A stretch of 7,213 bases of DNA from positions 1 to 7,213 of the forward strand of contig CAVAVT010000073.1 of NCBI GenBank assembly GCA_963592185.1, given 5' to 3'. The DNA comes from CAVAVT01 sp963592185 (GTDB lineage Bacteria; Bacillota; Negativicutes; Selenomonadales; Selenomonadaceae). A program made the position numbers and the translations under genes. The notes beneath the pieces were generated by a model. The model did not search any database. It was not told where the DNA came from and saw only the letters and a program-made list of their open reading frames with translations. Position 1 is the stretch's first letter. Each line of letters starts with the position of its first letter. Shown piece by piece: positions 1 through 5,467 of this stretch.

Positions 1-39
1 ATTTCGAATGTTGAATTTTACCTTATTCTTCGTAGACAT
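1..39 (-). CDS. 5' end of a second phage major tail tube protein (partial)
   Basis: Only the first 13 codons are in the window, reading MSTKNKVKFNIRN from an ATG at 39. An excellent ribosome binding site (AAGGAGG at 46-52, 6 bases from the ATG) shows that this is a true gene start. Residues KNKVKFNIRN are identical to residues 7-16 of the tail tube protein encoded just upstream at 69-833, so this is a tandem paralogue of that gene. By analogy with siphophages it should encode another tail tube subunit. Whether it also carries the C-terminal Ig-like domain cannot be seen. The sequence is short, but the shared N-terminus and the ribosome binding site make the call reasonably firm. Confidence 0.75.
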   Translation of the reverse strand, partial: MSTKNKVKFNIRN

Positions 40-45
40 TTTTCT

Positions 46-52
46 CCTCCTT
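46..52 (-). promoter_or_regulatory. Ribosome binding site of the second tail tube gene
   Basis: AAGGAGG on the minus strand, extended to AAGGAGGAG, lies 6 bases upstream of the ATG at 39. It is the strongest Shine-Dalgarno in the prophage part and proves that a gene starts at the window edge. Confidence 0.8.
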
Positions 53-68
53 AATTTCTGACAGCCTA

Positions 69-833
69 TTACTCATAGACAGGACGCACCGTCATATCCG
101 ATGTGATATTCGTGATATCCTGATTCCACCCCTTAAAGGTCTTACCCTCGATTACCTCAGGTGTCGGAGCAAGGCTTGTAGCATCCCCGCCAACCTCTAC
201 TTCAACGGTCTTTAACACATCATCCCCTGCGTTATTTAGGAACCGCACCGTGTAGGTAATAGTCTCGCCAGGGATATAAACCTTATTGAACCAGTTGTTG
301 TAATACGGAGTCTCCGTATTATCTGATGTCTTTGCCTTCACATAGCCGCCCTGTAAGGGGCTTGCTGTGATGGATAGCGTCTCAGTCTTAACCTCAATCT
401 CATCCTCTTTTGTGGCGGATTCCAGGGTCGGACGAGAAGCTGTACAGTTATAGAGCACATGGCGGATTCTCTTTGCATCTCCATCGAATTCAAAAAGAAG
501 TGCGAACTTCTCTGTATCTGCCAGTGCGCTTTCAATCAGCACGTTGTTGTCATCCATGGTTTCCTTCAGGATATCCTTACGGAATGACTCTGGCACAAGG
601 GCAAGTTCCAAATCCCCCTCATAGCCCTGGTTATTGGAAATCGTATAATAGGCATATCCGTCTGCATAAAACACAGCAGGCTCACCATTTGGATCAAGAG
701 ACAGAGATACTGCACCGGGCATTGGAACCGGCGTATCAAACTCATAGGAATCGTCCTCATTGATGGTAAGCTTGGCATAATAGACATTACGGATATTGAA
801 CTTTACTTTGTTCTTAGGCGTTGTTGCTGCCAC
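69..833 (-). CDS. Phage major tail tube protein (phi13-type) with C-terminal InlB-type domain
   Basis: This 254-residue structural protein is predicted to polymerise into the tail tube of a siphophage. Residues 1-160 look like the phi13-type major tail protein of Gram-positive prophages: KVKFNIRNVYYAKL near the N-terminus, then a beta-rich region with PVPMPGAVSLSLDPNGE and an ADGYAYYTI segment. Residues about 191-254 form a separate module with the signature of the Listeria-Bacteroides (InlB B) repeat: YTVRFLNN at the start, a central GKTFKGWN, and MTVRPVYE at the end. Such domains decorate the outside of the tube and may bind surface glycans. The start is GTG at 833, three bases after the upstream stop, with GAGGTG 6 bases before it. 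Gene order (gp10-like, completion protein, tail tube) is the standard tail module and supports the call. Next downstream is a second tail tube gene. Confidence 0.85.
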   Translation of the reverse strand: MAATTPKNKVKFNIRNVYYAKLTINEDDSYEFDTPVPMPGAVSLSLDPNGEPAVFYADGYAYYTISNNQGYEGDLELALVPESFRKDILKETMDDNNVLIESALADTEKFALLFEFDGDAKRIRHVLYNCTASRPTLESATKEDEIEVKTETLSITASPLQGGYVKAKTSDNTETPYYNNWFNKVYIPGETITYTVRFLNNAGDDVLKTVEVEVGGDATSLAPTPEVIEGKTFKGWNQDITNITSDMTVRPVYE

Positions 834-836
834 GAT

Positions 837-1154
837 TTACACCTCACTTTCAAAAGCATACAGGACCTCATAGAGTTTTTCGGATTCAATCCAGACCTCT
901 GTCTTATCATAAAAAATGGAGGCAGCATCAAAAAGCTCCTCCAGCTTCTGCTCCACCGATGGGTCCTTATAATCGGTGTACAGTTCAATGTGTACCTGGT
1001 TTATCTTGTAATACACCTTTCCATCAGCTCCAAAGTTAGAAGAGCCGGGAGAAAGAAAACAGATAAACGGCGGATTGGGGCTTTCCCCTTCCGCAAAGTG
1101 GTCATAGGCATATGGAATGCCGCTGGCCTTTAATAGTTCTATGATTTTCTCCAT
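837..1154 (-). CDS. Small phage tail completion/terminator-type protein
   Basis: This 105-residue protein has no signal peptide or membrane segment. It starts MEKIIELLKASGIPYAYDHF and contains PNPPFICFL, followed by VHIELYTDYKDPSVEQKLEELF. That pattern (short helix, beta strand, a YTDxKDxxxE region, long helix) is typical of the small gene just before the major tail protein in Firmicutes siphophage modules, usually called tail completion, terminator or minor capsid-like. Position supports this role: it follows the HK97-gp10-like gene by 18 bases and precedes the tail tube gene by 3. ATG at 1154 has a modest GGAAG four bases upstream. Family membership is inferred from size, pattern and position, so the exact role (stopping tube growth or joining tail to head) is uncertain. 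Confidence 0.7.
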   Translation of the reverse strand: MEKIIELLKASGIPYAYDHFAEGESPNPPFICFLSPGSSNFGADGKVYYKINQVHIELYTDYKDPSVEQKLEELFDAASIFYDKTEVWIESEKLYEVLYAFESEV

Positions 1155-1172
1155 ATTTCTTCCATATCCCCT

Positions 1173-1371
1173 TCACTTTCCAAGAGCAGATTCGATGTCT
1201 TTTATAAGCTGCTCCTCGCCCTTCTCCTCTGCCGGTGCAATATGCGGAATCGCTTTGACTCTTCCACCGCCACGCTTCGCATGACCATTCTCTAAGAGGT
1301 GTGCCAGCATATATCTTGTTGGCGAATACACAGTAACCTGCAACTCTGTAGAGGTTTCCTTCGTATTAAAC
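1173..1371 (-). pseudogene. HK97-gp10-family phage tail component, 5' part removed at the IS boundary
   Basis: An open frame runs from the IS edge to a TGA at 1173-1175 and gives 65 residues. Its central motif HLLENGHAKRGGGRV, followed by IPHIAPAEEKGEEQL, is the hallmark C-terminal half of the HK97-gp10-like family, a head-tail joining or tail component normally about 120-150 residues long. The N-terminal half is absent. Upstream, the frame passes straight into the IS terminal repeat and meets TGA within a few codons, and no usable start remains. The gene is therefore a remnant, and the prophage tail operon has lost both this product and whatever lay upstream. The family call is strong. The truncation is seen directly. 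Confidence 0.85.
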
Positions 1372-1391
1372 TGTACCCTTTGTCAAGGACA
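1372..1391. repeat. IS terminal inverted repeat, orfB side
   Basis: The sequence TGTACCCTTTGTCAAGGACA lies 9 bases beyond the orfB stop. It matches the reverse complement of 3162-3181 at 14 of 20 positions, with the outer 8 bases and inner 5 identical. Only one copy of the core is present at this end. Confidence 0.8.
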
Positions 1392-1400
1392 TTTTTTATT

Positions 1401-2366
1401 TTAGGAAATTGGGATTGTGTGTTTGTTTCGCTTGTCAATCCCTATTTCTTTCAATGGGTAATTTCCAGTCGTTATATACTCATAATATTCGCGGGGCGAA
1501 AGCTTCTTTAGCCCCCATTGGTATCTCTCATTGTTGTAATATTCCAGCCAATCAGCTATAACTGCCTTTACCTCACGAAAACTCTTACATTCGCTAATAT
1601 CCACCTCATCCTTCATATGACCAAAAAAGCTCTCCTGAGGGGCATTATCCCAACAGTTCCCACGCCTGGACATGGATTGTATAAGATTTTCATTTTGAAC
1701 CAAATCTATAAACTTGATGCTGGTATAGTGGCAGCCCTGATCAGAATGTATCAGCGTTTCTGCTGTCAGCTCAATGCCATGGTTGACAACCAGCTGCCTG
1801 ACTGTATCCAGGACAAAATCTACCTCCAGCGAGTCACTTAATTCATATGACAAAATCTCTTTTGTATAGGCATCCAATATCGTTGAAAGATATGCAAACT
1901 GCCCATTATATGGCAGATATGTTATATCTGTCAGCATCACCTTGCGTGGGCCATGTTCCTTAAACTGACGTTTTAGCACATTGTCTGCCACATGGCTTGT
2001 CTGCAACGCTCGTGCCATACGCCTATATGGATTAGCCTTACGTATTGGACATTTTAGCCCATATTTGGACATCAGGCGACGAATCTTCTTCAAATTCATT
2101 ATAACGGGCGGTGTCCAATGAAGCATGCACATATATATGCCTCTTGCTCCCTTGCTGTAACCACGCTGGTTGTATGCCTGCAATATCAAGGCAAAATCCT
2201 TCCTATCCTGTTCTTCCCTGGTTTTCCTTGTATCAGCAGCACTTACCCAGCGATAATATCCAGAACGTGATACACCTGCCAGCTCACATAACATTTTGGC
2301 ATTAAGCCTGTTGTCTGAGGCTGCCAGCGTACTATGTATAACCTCGAATTTCCAGCTGCTGCTCAT
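1401..2366 (-). CDS. IS3-family transposase OrfB (DDE integrase catalytic subunit)
   Basis: This 321-residue protein has the full IS3 OrfB architecture. A helical N-terminal region ends in the HTH_21-type segment at about residues 45-105. The RNase H-fold integrase core follows at about 140-290, with catalytic Asp147 (LTDITYL), Asp209 (HSDQGCHY) and Glu245 (NAPQESFFG). Exactly 35 residues separate the second Asp from Glu, the classic DD(35)E spacing. The C-terminal YYNNERYQWGLKKLSPREYY is also typical. No catalytic residue is missing and the frame is intact, so it could be active. It should cut and join the IS ends, probably through a circular intermediate as in other IS3 elements. The ATG at 2366 overlaps the orfA stop as ATGA, which allows re-initiation. 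A fused OrfAB made by -1 frameshifting is the likely active form. Confidence 0.95.
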   Translation of the reverse strand: MSSSWKFEVIHSTLAASDNRLNAKMLCELAGVSRSGYYRWVSAADTRKTREEQDRKDFALILQAYNQRGYSKGARGIYMCMLHWTPPVIMNLKKIRRLMSKYGLKCPIRKANPYRRMARALQTSHVADNVLKRQFKEHGPRKVMLTDITYLPYNGQFAYLSTILDAYTKEILSYELSDSLEVDFVLDTVRQLVVNHGIELTAETLIHSDQGCHYTSIKFIDLVQNENLIQSMSRRGNCWDNAPQESFFGHMKDEVDISECKSFREVKAVIADWLEYYNNERYQWGLKKLSPREYYEYITTGNYPLKEIGIDKRNKHTIPIS

Positions 2367-2791
2367 GAGGATTTCCTCGTGGCTGTATTTTTTGTCTTTA
2401 TAATTTTTTTTAGAAATTCCAACTCCTGTCTAAGGTACTTAACTTCGTTTATAAGAGCATTCAACACTGGCTGCTCATCGGCAGCTTGCTCTACCGGTAT
2501 CAGCAACTCATTCTTTCCACGTCTGTATCGGCTTTCTCCCTGACGAAAGCCCATTGGGCTCAGAGCCTGATACTTTATTCTCTGAGTTATGCTATCAATC
2601 TGCTTCTGTCCAAACATAGATAGATCATAGCCAAGATCCTCTACAATCTTTCGTGGAGCCACTCCGGCTTGATACTTAGTCCAAAAGGCTTCTTTAAATT
2701 CTGTGGAAAAATAAAGCTTATGCTTAGTGACCTTAAATGTATATGGATTTGCCTTTAGCTGCTTCATCTCTTTTGCGGTATATTCCTTCAT
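2363..2791 (-). CDS. IS3-family transposase OrfA (DNA-binding subunit)
   Basis: This 142-residue partner of OrfB is expected to recognise the IS ends and regulate transposition. Residues about 28-75 (YFSTEFKEAFWTKYQAG, APRKIVEDLGYD) resemble the helix-turn-helix region of IS3-type OrfA proteins. The end, residues 110-131 (LNALINEVKYLRQELEFLKK), has leucines and valine at heptad spacing like the leucine zipper by which IS3 OrfA dimerises. It is somewhat longer than the common 90-120 residues, mostly through a basic linker at about 80-100 (RQGESRYRRGK). The ATG at 2791 is preceded by GGAGAGG about 8 bases away. The likely target is the repeated TGTCCAYATTAYAGG core found in its own upstream region. 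Confidence 0.9.
   Translation of the reverse strand: MKEYTAKEMKQLKANPYTFKVTKHKLYFSTEFKEAFWTKYQAGVAPRKIVEDLGYDLSMFGQKQIDSITQRIKYQALSPMGFRQGESRYRRGKNELLIPVEQAADEQPVLNALINEVKYLRQELEFLKKIIKTKNTATRKSS
2404..2411 (-). promoter_or_regulatory. Probable programmed -1 frameshift site (A8 run) joining orfA to orfB
   Basis: On the coding strand the orfA codons CTA AAA AAA ATT form a run of eight A, containing the A_AAA_AAA slippery heptamer. In the -1 frame the last stop lies about 18 bases before this run. From there the frame is open straight through the orfB ATG, reading NYKDKKYSHEEILMSSS. A second run of six A lies about 10 bases further on. IS3-family elements typically make OrfAB by -1 frameshifting at such A-rich sites near the end of orfA, immediately after the leucine zipper, as here. 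I did not find a convincing downstream stimulatory hairpin. Confidence 0.6.
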
Positions 2792-2814
2792 TACATCCTC
2801 TCCAATCTAACAAT

Positions 2815-2843
2815 ATTGTATCAGATGTCCTAGAGGATAGAAA
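2815..2843 (-). promoter_or_regulatory. Candidate promoter of the IS transposase genes
   Basis: On the minus strand, TACAAT (2815-2820) is a good -10 element. It lies 17 bases from a weak -35-like TTTCTA (2838-2843) and is placed correctly before orfA. The spacer contains TGTCCTAGAGG (plus-strand sense, 2826-2836), which resembles a shortened copy of the terminal-repeat core. Transposase binding there could repress its own promoter. The -35 box is poor, so the call is tentative. Confidence 0.45.
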
Positions 2844-2852
2844 ATATAGCTA

Positions 2853-3181
2853 TGTCCATTATGAAGGATTCCAGATATGCAGCCTGTGTCTACCATAAAG
2901 GTTCCGCTGCCTACAGCCCATATACACTAATAAGGGTAAGCATACACTCTTCTTGTGTACTTATTGCAGGGTTCATACACTTTATACTGTGTCCACAGTC
3001 ATATCACCATATACTTTTCCATACTGTCCATATTATAGGTTTCTTTTCTATCCGTAATATGTCCACATAACAGGATTCACCTAGTGATTTCAAGCCCCAG
3101 CAACTATCTATAATTTCCCCTGGCGGTAATCACATTATTAGGCAATCCCTTCGTCTTGCCATGTCCACATTACAGGGTACA
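2853..3181 (+). repeat. Array of about nine 34-35 bp iterons carrying the IS terminal-repeat core
   Basis: The 406-base gap between orfA and the next gene is filled by this array. The core (consensus TGTCCAYATTAYAGG, often followed by RTTC) starts at 2853, 2887, 2921 (weak), 2956, 2990 (partly degenerate), 3025, 3060, about 3129 (with an indel) and 3162. Successive intervals are 34, 34, 35, 34, 35 and 35, and then 102 (three times 34) from 3060 to 3162. Copies at 3025, 3060 and 3162 are nearly perfect. The unit expected at 3095 is not recognisable. All copies share one orientation, and the outermost is the terminal inverted repeat itself. The obvious interpretation is a series of transposase-binding sites at one end of the element. 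No protein-coding gene is supported here. Confidence 0.75.
3162..3181. repeat. IS terminal inverted repeat, orfA side
   Basis: TGTCCACATTACAGGGTACA pairs with the inverted copy at 1372-1391 at 14 of 20 positions. It is also the last and best-preserved member of the direct-repeat array that starts at 2853. It ends 16 bases after the stop of the SGNH-like gene in plus-strand distance, so the IS sits directly behind that gene. Confidence 0.75.
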
Positions 3182-3197
3182 TTATATTTTGCCATAA

Positions 3198-4304
3198 TTA
3201 CCGGCAGGCTTTTATCACGGCATCCGTAAATTTTATAGCTCCAGAGTCACTTAAATGGTCTGTGTCAATAAAATCCTCATCGGTATACCTTGAATCATCC
3301 CAGCAATCCAACAGTGCAAATTTTTGTTTACCCCCCCTGATTATTTCATAGAACATATCCTTGAACCTTCCAGATATATTCGCCTTATAATATTTAGAGG
3401 CAGGTGGTACTGCTACAGTTAGTTTGATATTATTTTGAGTGCAAAATTCCACAAATTCCATGAACAGCATCACATTGTTCAGCAAACTATTTATCCGCTT
3501 CAAGTTTTCATTGTGGCTAGTAGCTCTTTGTCTGCCTGCTGCCCATTTTTCATCTTCGTTCAACTCACGCCAGGTTCTGTTGTCCTGCCAGAGCCTCAGT
3601 GCTGCATTTTTCTTTGGCATATTAGCGTTAAAATATCCAGCGGAGCACAGCCTGTTTACATTGCGTTGCAGTATATCTTCCACAGCAAAAATATCACTTT
3701 CAAACAGCACCCTCTGCTTTGGAGGCATCAAAAAGCAATTATGCTTGTCCCCCAAGAGCGGTGCATACACCTTGGATATACGCTGTATTTCATAATCATT
3801 CTGAGTCCTGGACAAATCGGAATAAAAATAATAATAGCTGACAACTAAAATTATATTCCTAATATTCTTATTTCGCTCTACAACATATCTAATCCCCTTC
3901 AGGCTATAATACAAATCCTGAGAAGCCAGGGCTAAATTCACAGCATTTTTCATCTGTGACTCTTCAATACCAAACAGCCCATAGGAGGAGCCTGACACCA
4001 GGGTATCAACTGCAGGCTTTATCGCCTTGCCAAGCTGATACCTTAGGTGATAATAATCGTAATTATAGCTATACTCCGCCAAACAGTTATCAGCTATCCT
4101 CTTTGCTATATCCTCATAAACAATGACATTGTAGCTTCTTTTGACGTCCTCCGACAAAGCATTGTCTGATTTGGAAATGAGTATAATATCTCCATAACCA
4201 ACAGCATCAAGTGTAGTAAATTCCTTTACCTCCACCGTATGACGCAAAAGTTCCTTTGCTACCCTCATATCCAAGGCACTATGACACTTCACAAAAATCG
4301 TCAC
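3198..4304 (-). CDS. SGNH-like hydrolase/acyltransferase of a glycan cluster
   Basis: This 368-residue cytoplasmic-looking protein has no signal peptide or membrane helix. After an N-terminal region of about 95 residues of unknown type comes VSGSSYGLFGI (103-113). This resembles SGNH block I, with Ser106 or Ser107 as the candidate nucleophile. At the C-terminus, DTDHLSDSGA (347-356) gives the block V Asp-x-x-His pair (Asp347, His350). Middle strands IILVVSYYYF (151-160) and IKLTVAVPP (293-301) fit the Rossmann-like core. Such proteins add or remove acetyl or other acyl groups on surface sugars. Its place behind an aminotransferase and a glycosyltransferase suggests glycan modification. GTG at 4304 is chosen because AAGGAGG stands 9 bases before it. 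The ATG at 4361 would overlap the previous gene and lacks such a site. Family confidence is moderate, since the blocks are short. Confidence 0.65.
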   Translation of the reverse strand: MTIFVKCHSALDMRVAKELLRHTVEVKEFTTLDAVGYGDIILISKSDNALSEDVKRSYNVIVYEDIAKRIADNCLAEYSYNYDYYHLRYQLGKAIKPAVDTLVSGSSYGLFGIEESQMKNAVNLALASQDLYYSLKGIRYVVERNKNIRNIILVVSYYYFYSDLSRTQNDYEIQRISKVYAPLLGDKHNCFLMPPKQRVLFESDIFAVEDILQRNVNRLCSAGYFNANMPKKNAALRLWQDNRTWRELNEDEKWAAGRQRATSHNENLKRINSLLNNVMLFMEFVEFCTQNNIKLTVAVPPASKYYKANISGRFKDMFYEIIRGGKQKFALLDCWDDSRYTDEDFIDTDHLSDSGAIKFTDAVIKACR

Positions 4305-4313
4305 GCTGAACAA

Positions 4314-4320
4314 CCTCCTT
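4314..4320 (-). promoter_or_regulatory. Ribosome binding site that fixes the GTG start at 4304
   Basis: A perfect AAGGAGG on the minus strand, 9 bases before GTG at 4304. It decides against the ATG at 4361 and turns an apparent 13-base gene overlap into a 44-base gap. Confidence 0.8.
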
Positions 4321-4348
4321 CCCCCAAGAATAAATCTCCCAGAAAATT

Positions 4349-5458
4349 TCATCTGCCACAATTATCTCGTATAATCTTGCATATTTTCTCTATTACATCC
4401 TTCTCCAAGGTCGGATAAAGAGGCAATGTCAATATATTGTTCCCTACCCTACGAGCTATATCCACATCATACTGCGGCAAAACATTCTTGTAGCAATCAA
4501 AATCCGCAACAATTGGATAAAAATACTTCCGGGCATATATGTTGTTCTCTGCCAATTTATCAAATACAAAATCACGATTATGACCATATTCATCAGGATT
4601 AATCAAAATCGGAAAATAAGCATAATTAGGCTCAACATTAGGCTGGACAACATTTAATCTTATCCCTGGAATATCTGATAGCATTTTCCTATAGTGGTGG
4701 TCCGCTTCTCCTCGCAGAGATATCATTTCATCAACACGTTTCAAATTGCACAGACCCATAGCCGCTGCAAACTCATTCATTTTGGCATTGGCCCCCACTG
4801 CAGCCACCGTTTCAGCATTATGTATGCCAAAATTCTTCAAATCTGCCAGCTGCTGTCCGAGAGCCTTATCTCTAAAACACACCGCCCCACCTTCGATAGT
4901 ATTAAAAACCTTCGTAGCATGGAAACTAAAACAGGAAACATCTCCAAAATTTGCCGTACTAATCCCCTTATACTTGGTACCAAAGGTATGGCAGGCATCA
5001 TAAATTACCTTCAGATTATATTTTTCGGCAATCCCCTCAATGGCTTCCACATCGCACACATTTCCATAAACATGTACAGGCAAAATTGCACAGGTCTTTT
5101 CTGTAATCAAAGCCTCAATCCTGCTCACGTCCATAGTATAGTCATGGGGATTTATATCACAAAATACAGGCGTCAGACCATTTCTCCTAATCGCATGAGT
5201 AGTAGAAGCAAATGTATATGGGGTAGTAATAACTTCTCCCTGCAGTTTTAGTACCTGAAGTGCCAATTCCAAGCCCATATGCCCATTGACAAATAGCTCT
5301 ATATTGTCAGTATGAAGATATTCCTTGATTTCCTGTTTTAATAAATTATGCTTTGCTCCCATATTGGTCAGCCAATGGGAATCCCAAATATCCCGTATCT
5401 CAGCCGAATATTCCTCAAACGGCGGCAAGACAGCCTTAGTAACAAATATTTTCTCCAA
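4349..5458 (-). CDS. DegT/DnrJ/EryC1/StrS-family sugar aminotransferase
   Basis: This 369-residue PLP enzyme is expected to transfer an amino group, usually from glutamate, to a keto group on a nucleotide-activated sugar, giving an amino-deoxy sugar for surface glycan assembly. The fold-type I signature is complete: TTPYTFASTTHAI (78-90), Asp154 in VIYDACHTFG for the pyridine nitrogen, and the Schiff-base Lys183 in SFHATKVFNTIEGGA. KMNEFAAAMG (226-235) completes the set. The N-terminus (PPFEEY, WLTNMG) and the HATK motif recall the VioA/FdtB-like branch acting on dTDP-4-keto or 3-keto sugars, but subfamily and substrate cannot be fixed by eye. Length is normal. The start is TTG at 5458, with GAGGTG 5 bases before it overlapping the upstream stop codon. 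The gap to the glycosyltransferase is 9 bases, so the two are probably translationally coupled. Confidence 0.9.
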   Translation of the reverse strand: MEKIFVTKAVLPPFEEYSAEIRDIWDSHWLTNMGAKHNLLKQEIKEYLHTDNIELFVNGHMGLELALQVLKLQGEVITTPYTFASTTHAIRRNGLTPVFCDINPHDYTMDVSRIEALITEKTCAILPVHVYGNVCDVEAIEGIAEKYNLKVIYDACHTFGTKYKGISTANFGDVSCFSFHATKVFNTIEGGAVCFRDKALGQQLADLKNFGIHNAETVAAVGANAKMNEFAAAMGLCNLKRVDEMISLRGEADHHYRKMLSDIPGIRLNVVQPNVEPNYAYFPILINPDEYGHNRDFVFDKLAENNIYARKYFYPIVADFDCYKNVLPQYDVDIARRVGNNILTLPLYPTLEKDVIEKICKIIRDNCGR

Positions 5459-5467
5459 CTTTTCACC

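Larger units (their letters stand above)
1372..3181 (-). mobile_element. IS3-family (IS150-type) insertion sequence with one extended, iterated end
   Basis: The element is about 1810 bp and is bounded by imperfect inverted repeats that start TGTACCCT at 1372 and end in the complementary AGGGTACA at 3181. Between them lie orfA and orfB of an IS3-family transposase. IS3 elements are usually 1.2-1.6 kb. The excess length here is the 390-bp non-coding stretch between orfA and the right-hand boundary, filled with direct repeats of the terminal-repeat core. The flanks (AAAC before 1372, TTAT after 3181) do not form a 3-4 bp target duplication, and the two sides belong to unrelated gene sets. This suggests a rearrangement after insertion. 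The boundary at 1372 is firm. The one at 3181 rests on the repeat match. Confidence 0.8.

Noticed and set aside
2852..3070. 72-codon plus-strand frame inside the iteron array
   Set aside because: It is composed of the repeats themselves, has no convincing ribosome binding site and runs against all neighbours. The repeat pattern explains the DNA better than coding does.
3141..3160. GGCAA...TTGCC palindrome as terminator of the glycan operon
   Set aside because: The stem is only 5 bp with a 10-base loop and no T run on the minus strand. It lies inside the IS end. I see no terminator after the SGNH-like gene.
2853..3181. Regularly spaced repeats could be a CRISPR array
   Set aside because: Only a core of about 15 bases is shared and copies are degenerate. 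The spacing leaves no constant repeat of CRISPR length, there are no cas genes, and the outermost copy is the IS terminal repeat.
1364..3188. Target-site duplication flanking the IS
   Set aside because: The bases on the two sides (AAAC and TTAT) do not repeat in direct orientation for 3 or more bases, even allowing the boundary to move by one or two bases.
4305..4361. Upstream ATG start at 4361 for the SGNH-like gene
   Set aside because: It lacks a ribosome binding site and overlaps the aminotransferase gene. GTG at 4304 has a perfect AAGGAGG at ideal distance.
4694..5251. Long plus-strand frame opposite the aminotransferase
   Set aside because: It is antisense to a gene with complete PLP-enzyme motifs, encodes no recognisable domain, and has no supporting ribosome binding site. 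The same holds for the plus-strand frames at 3435-3848 and 5772-6233.
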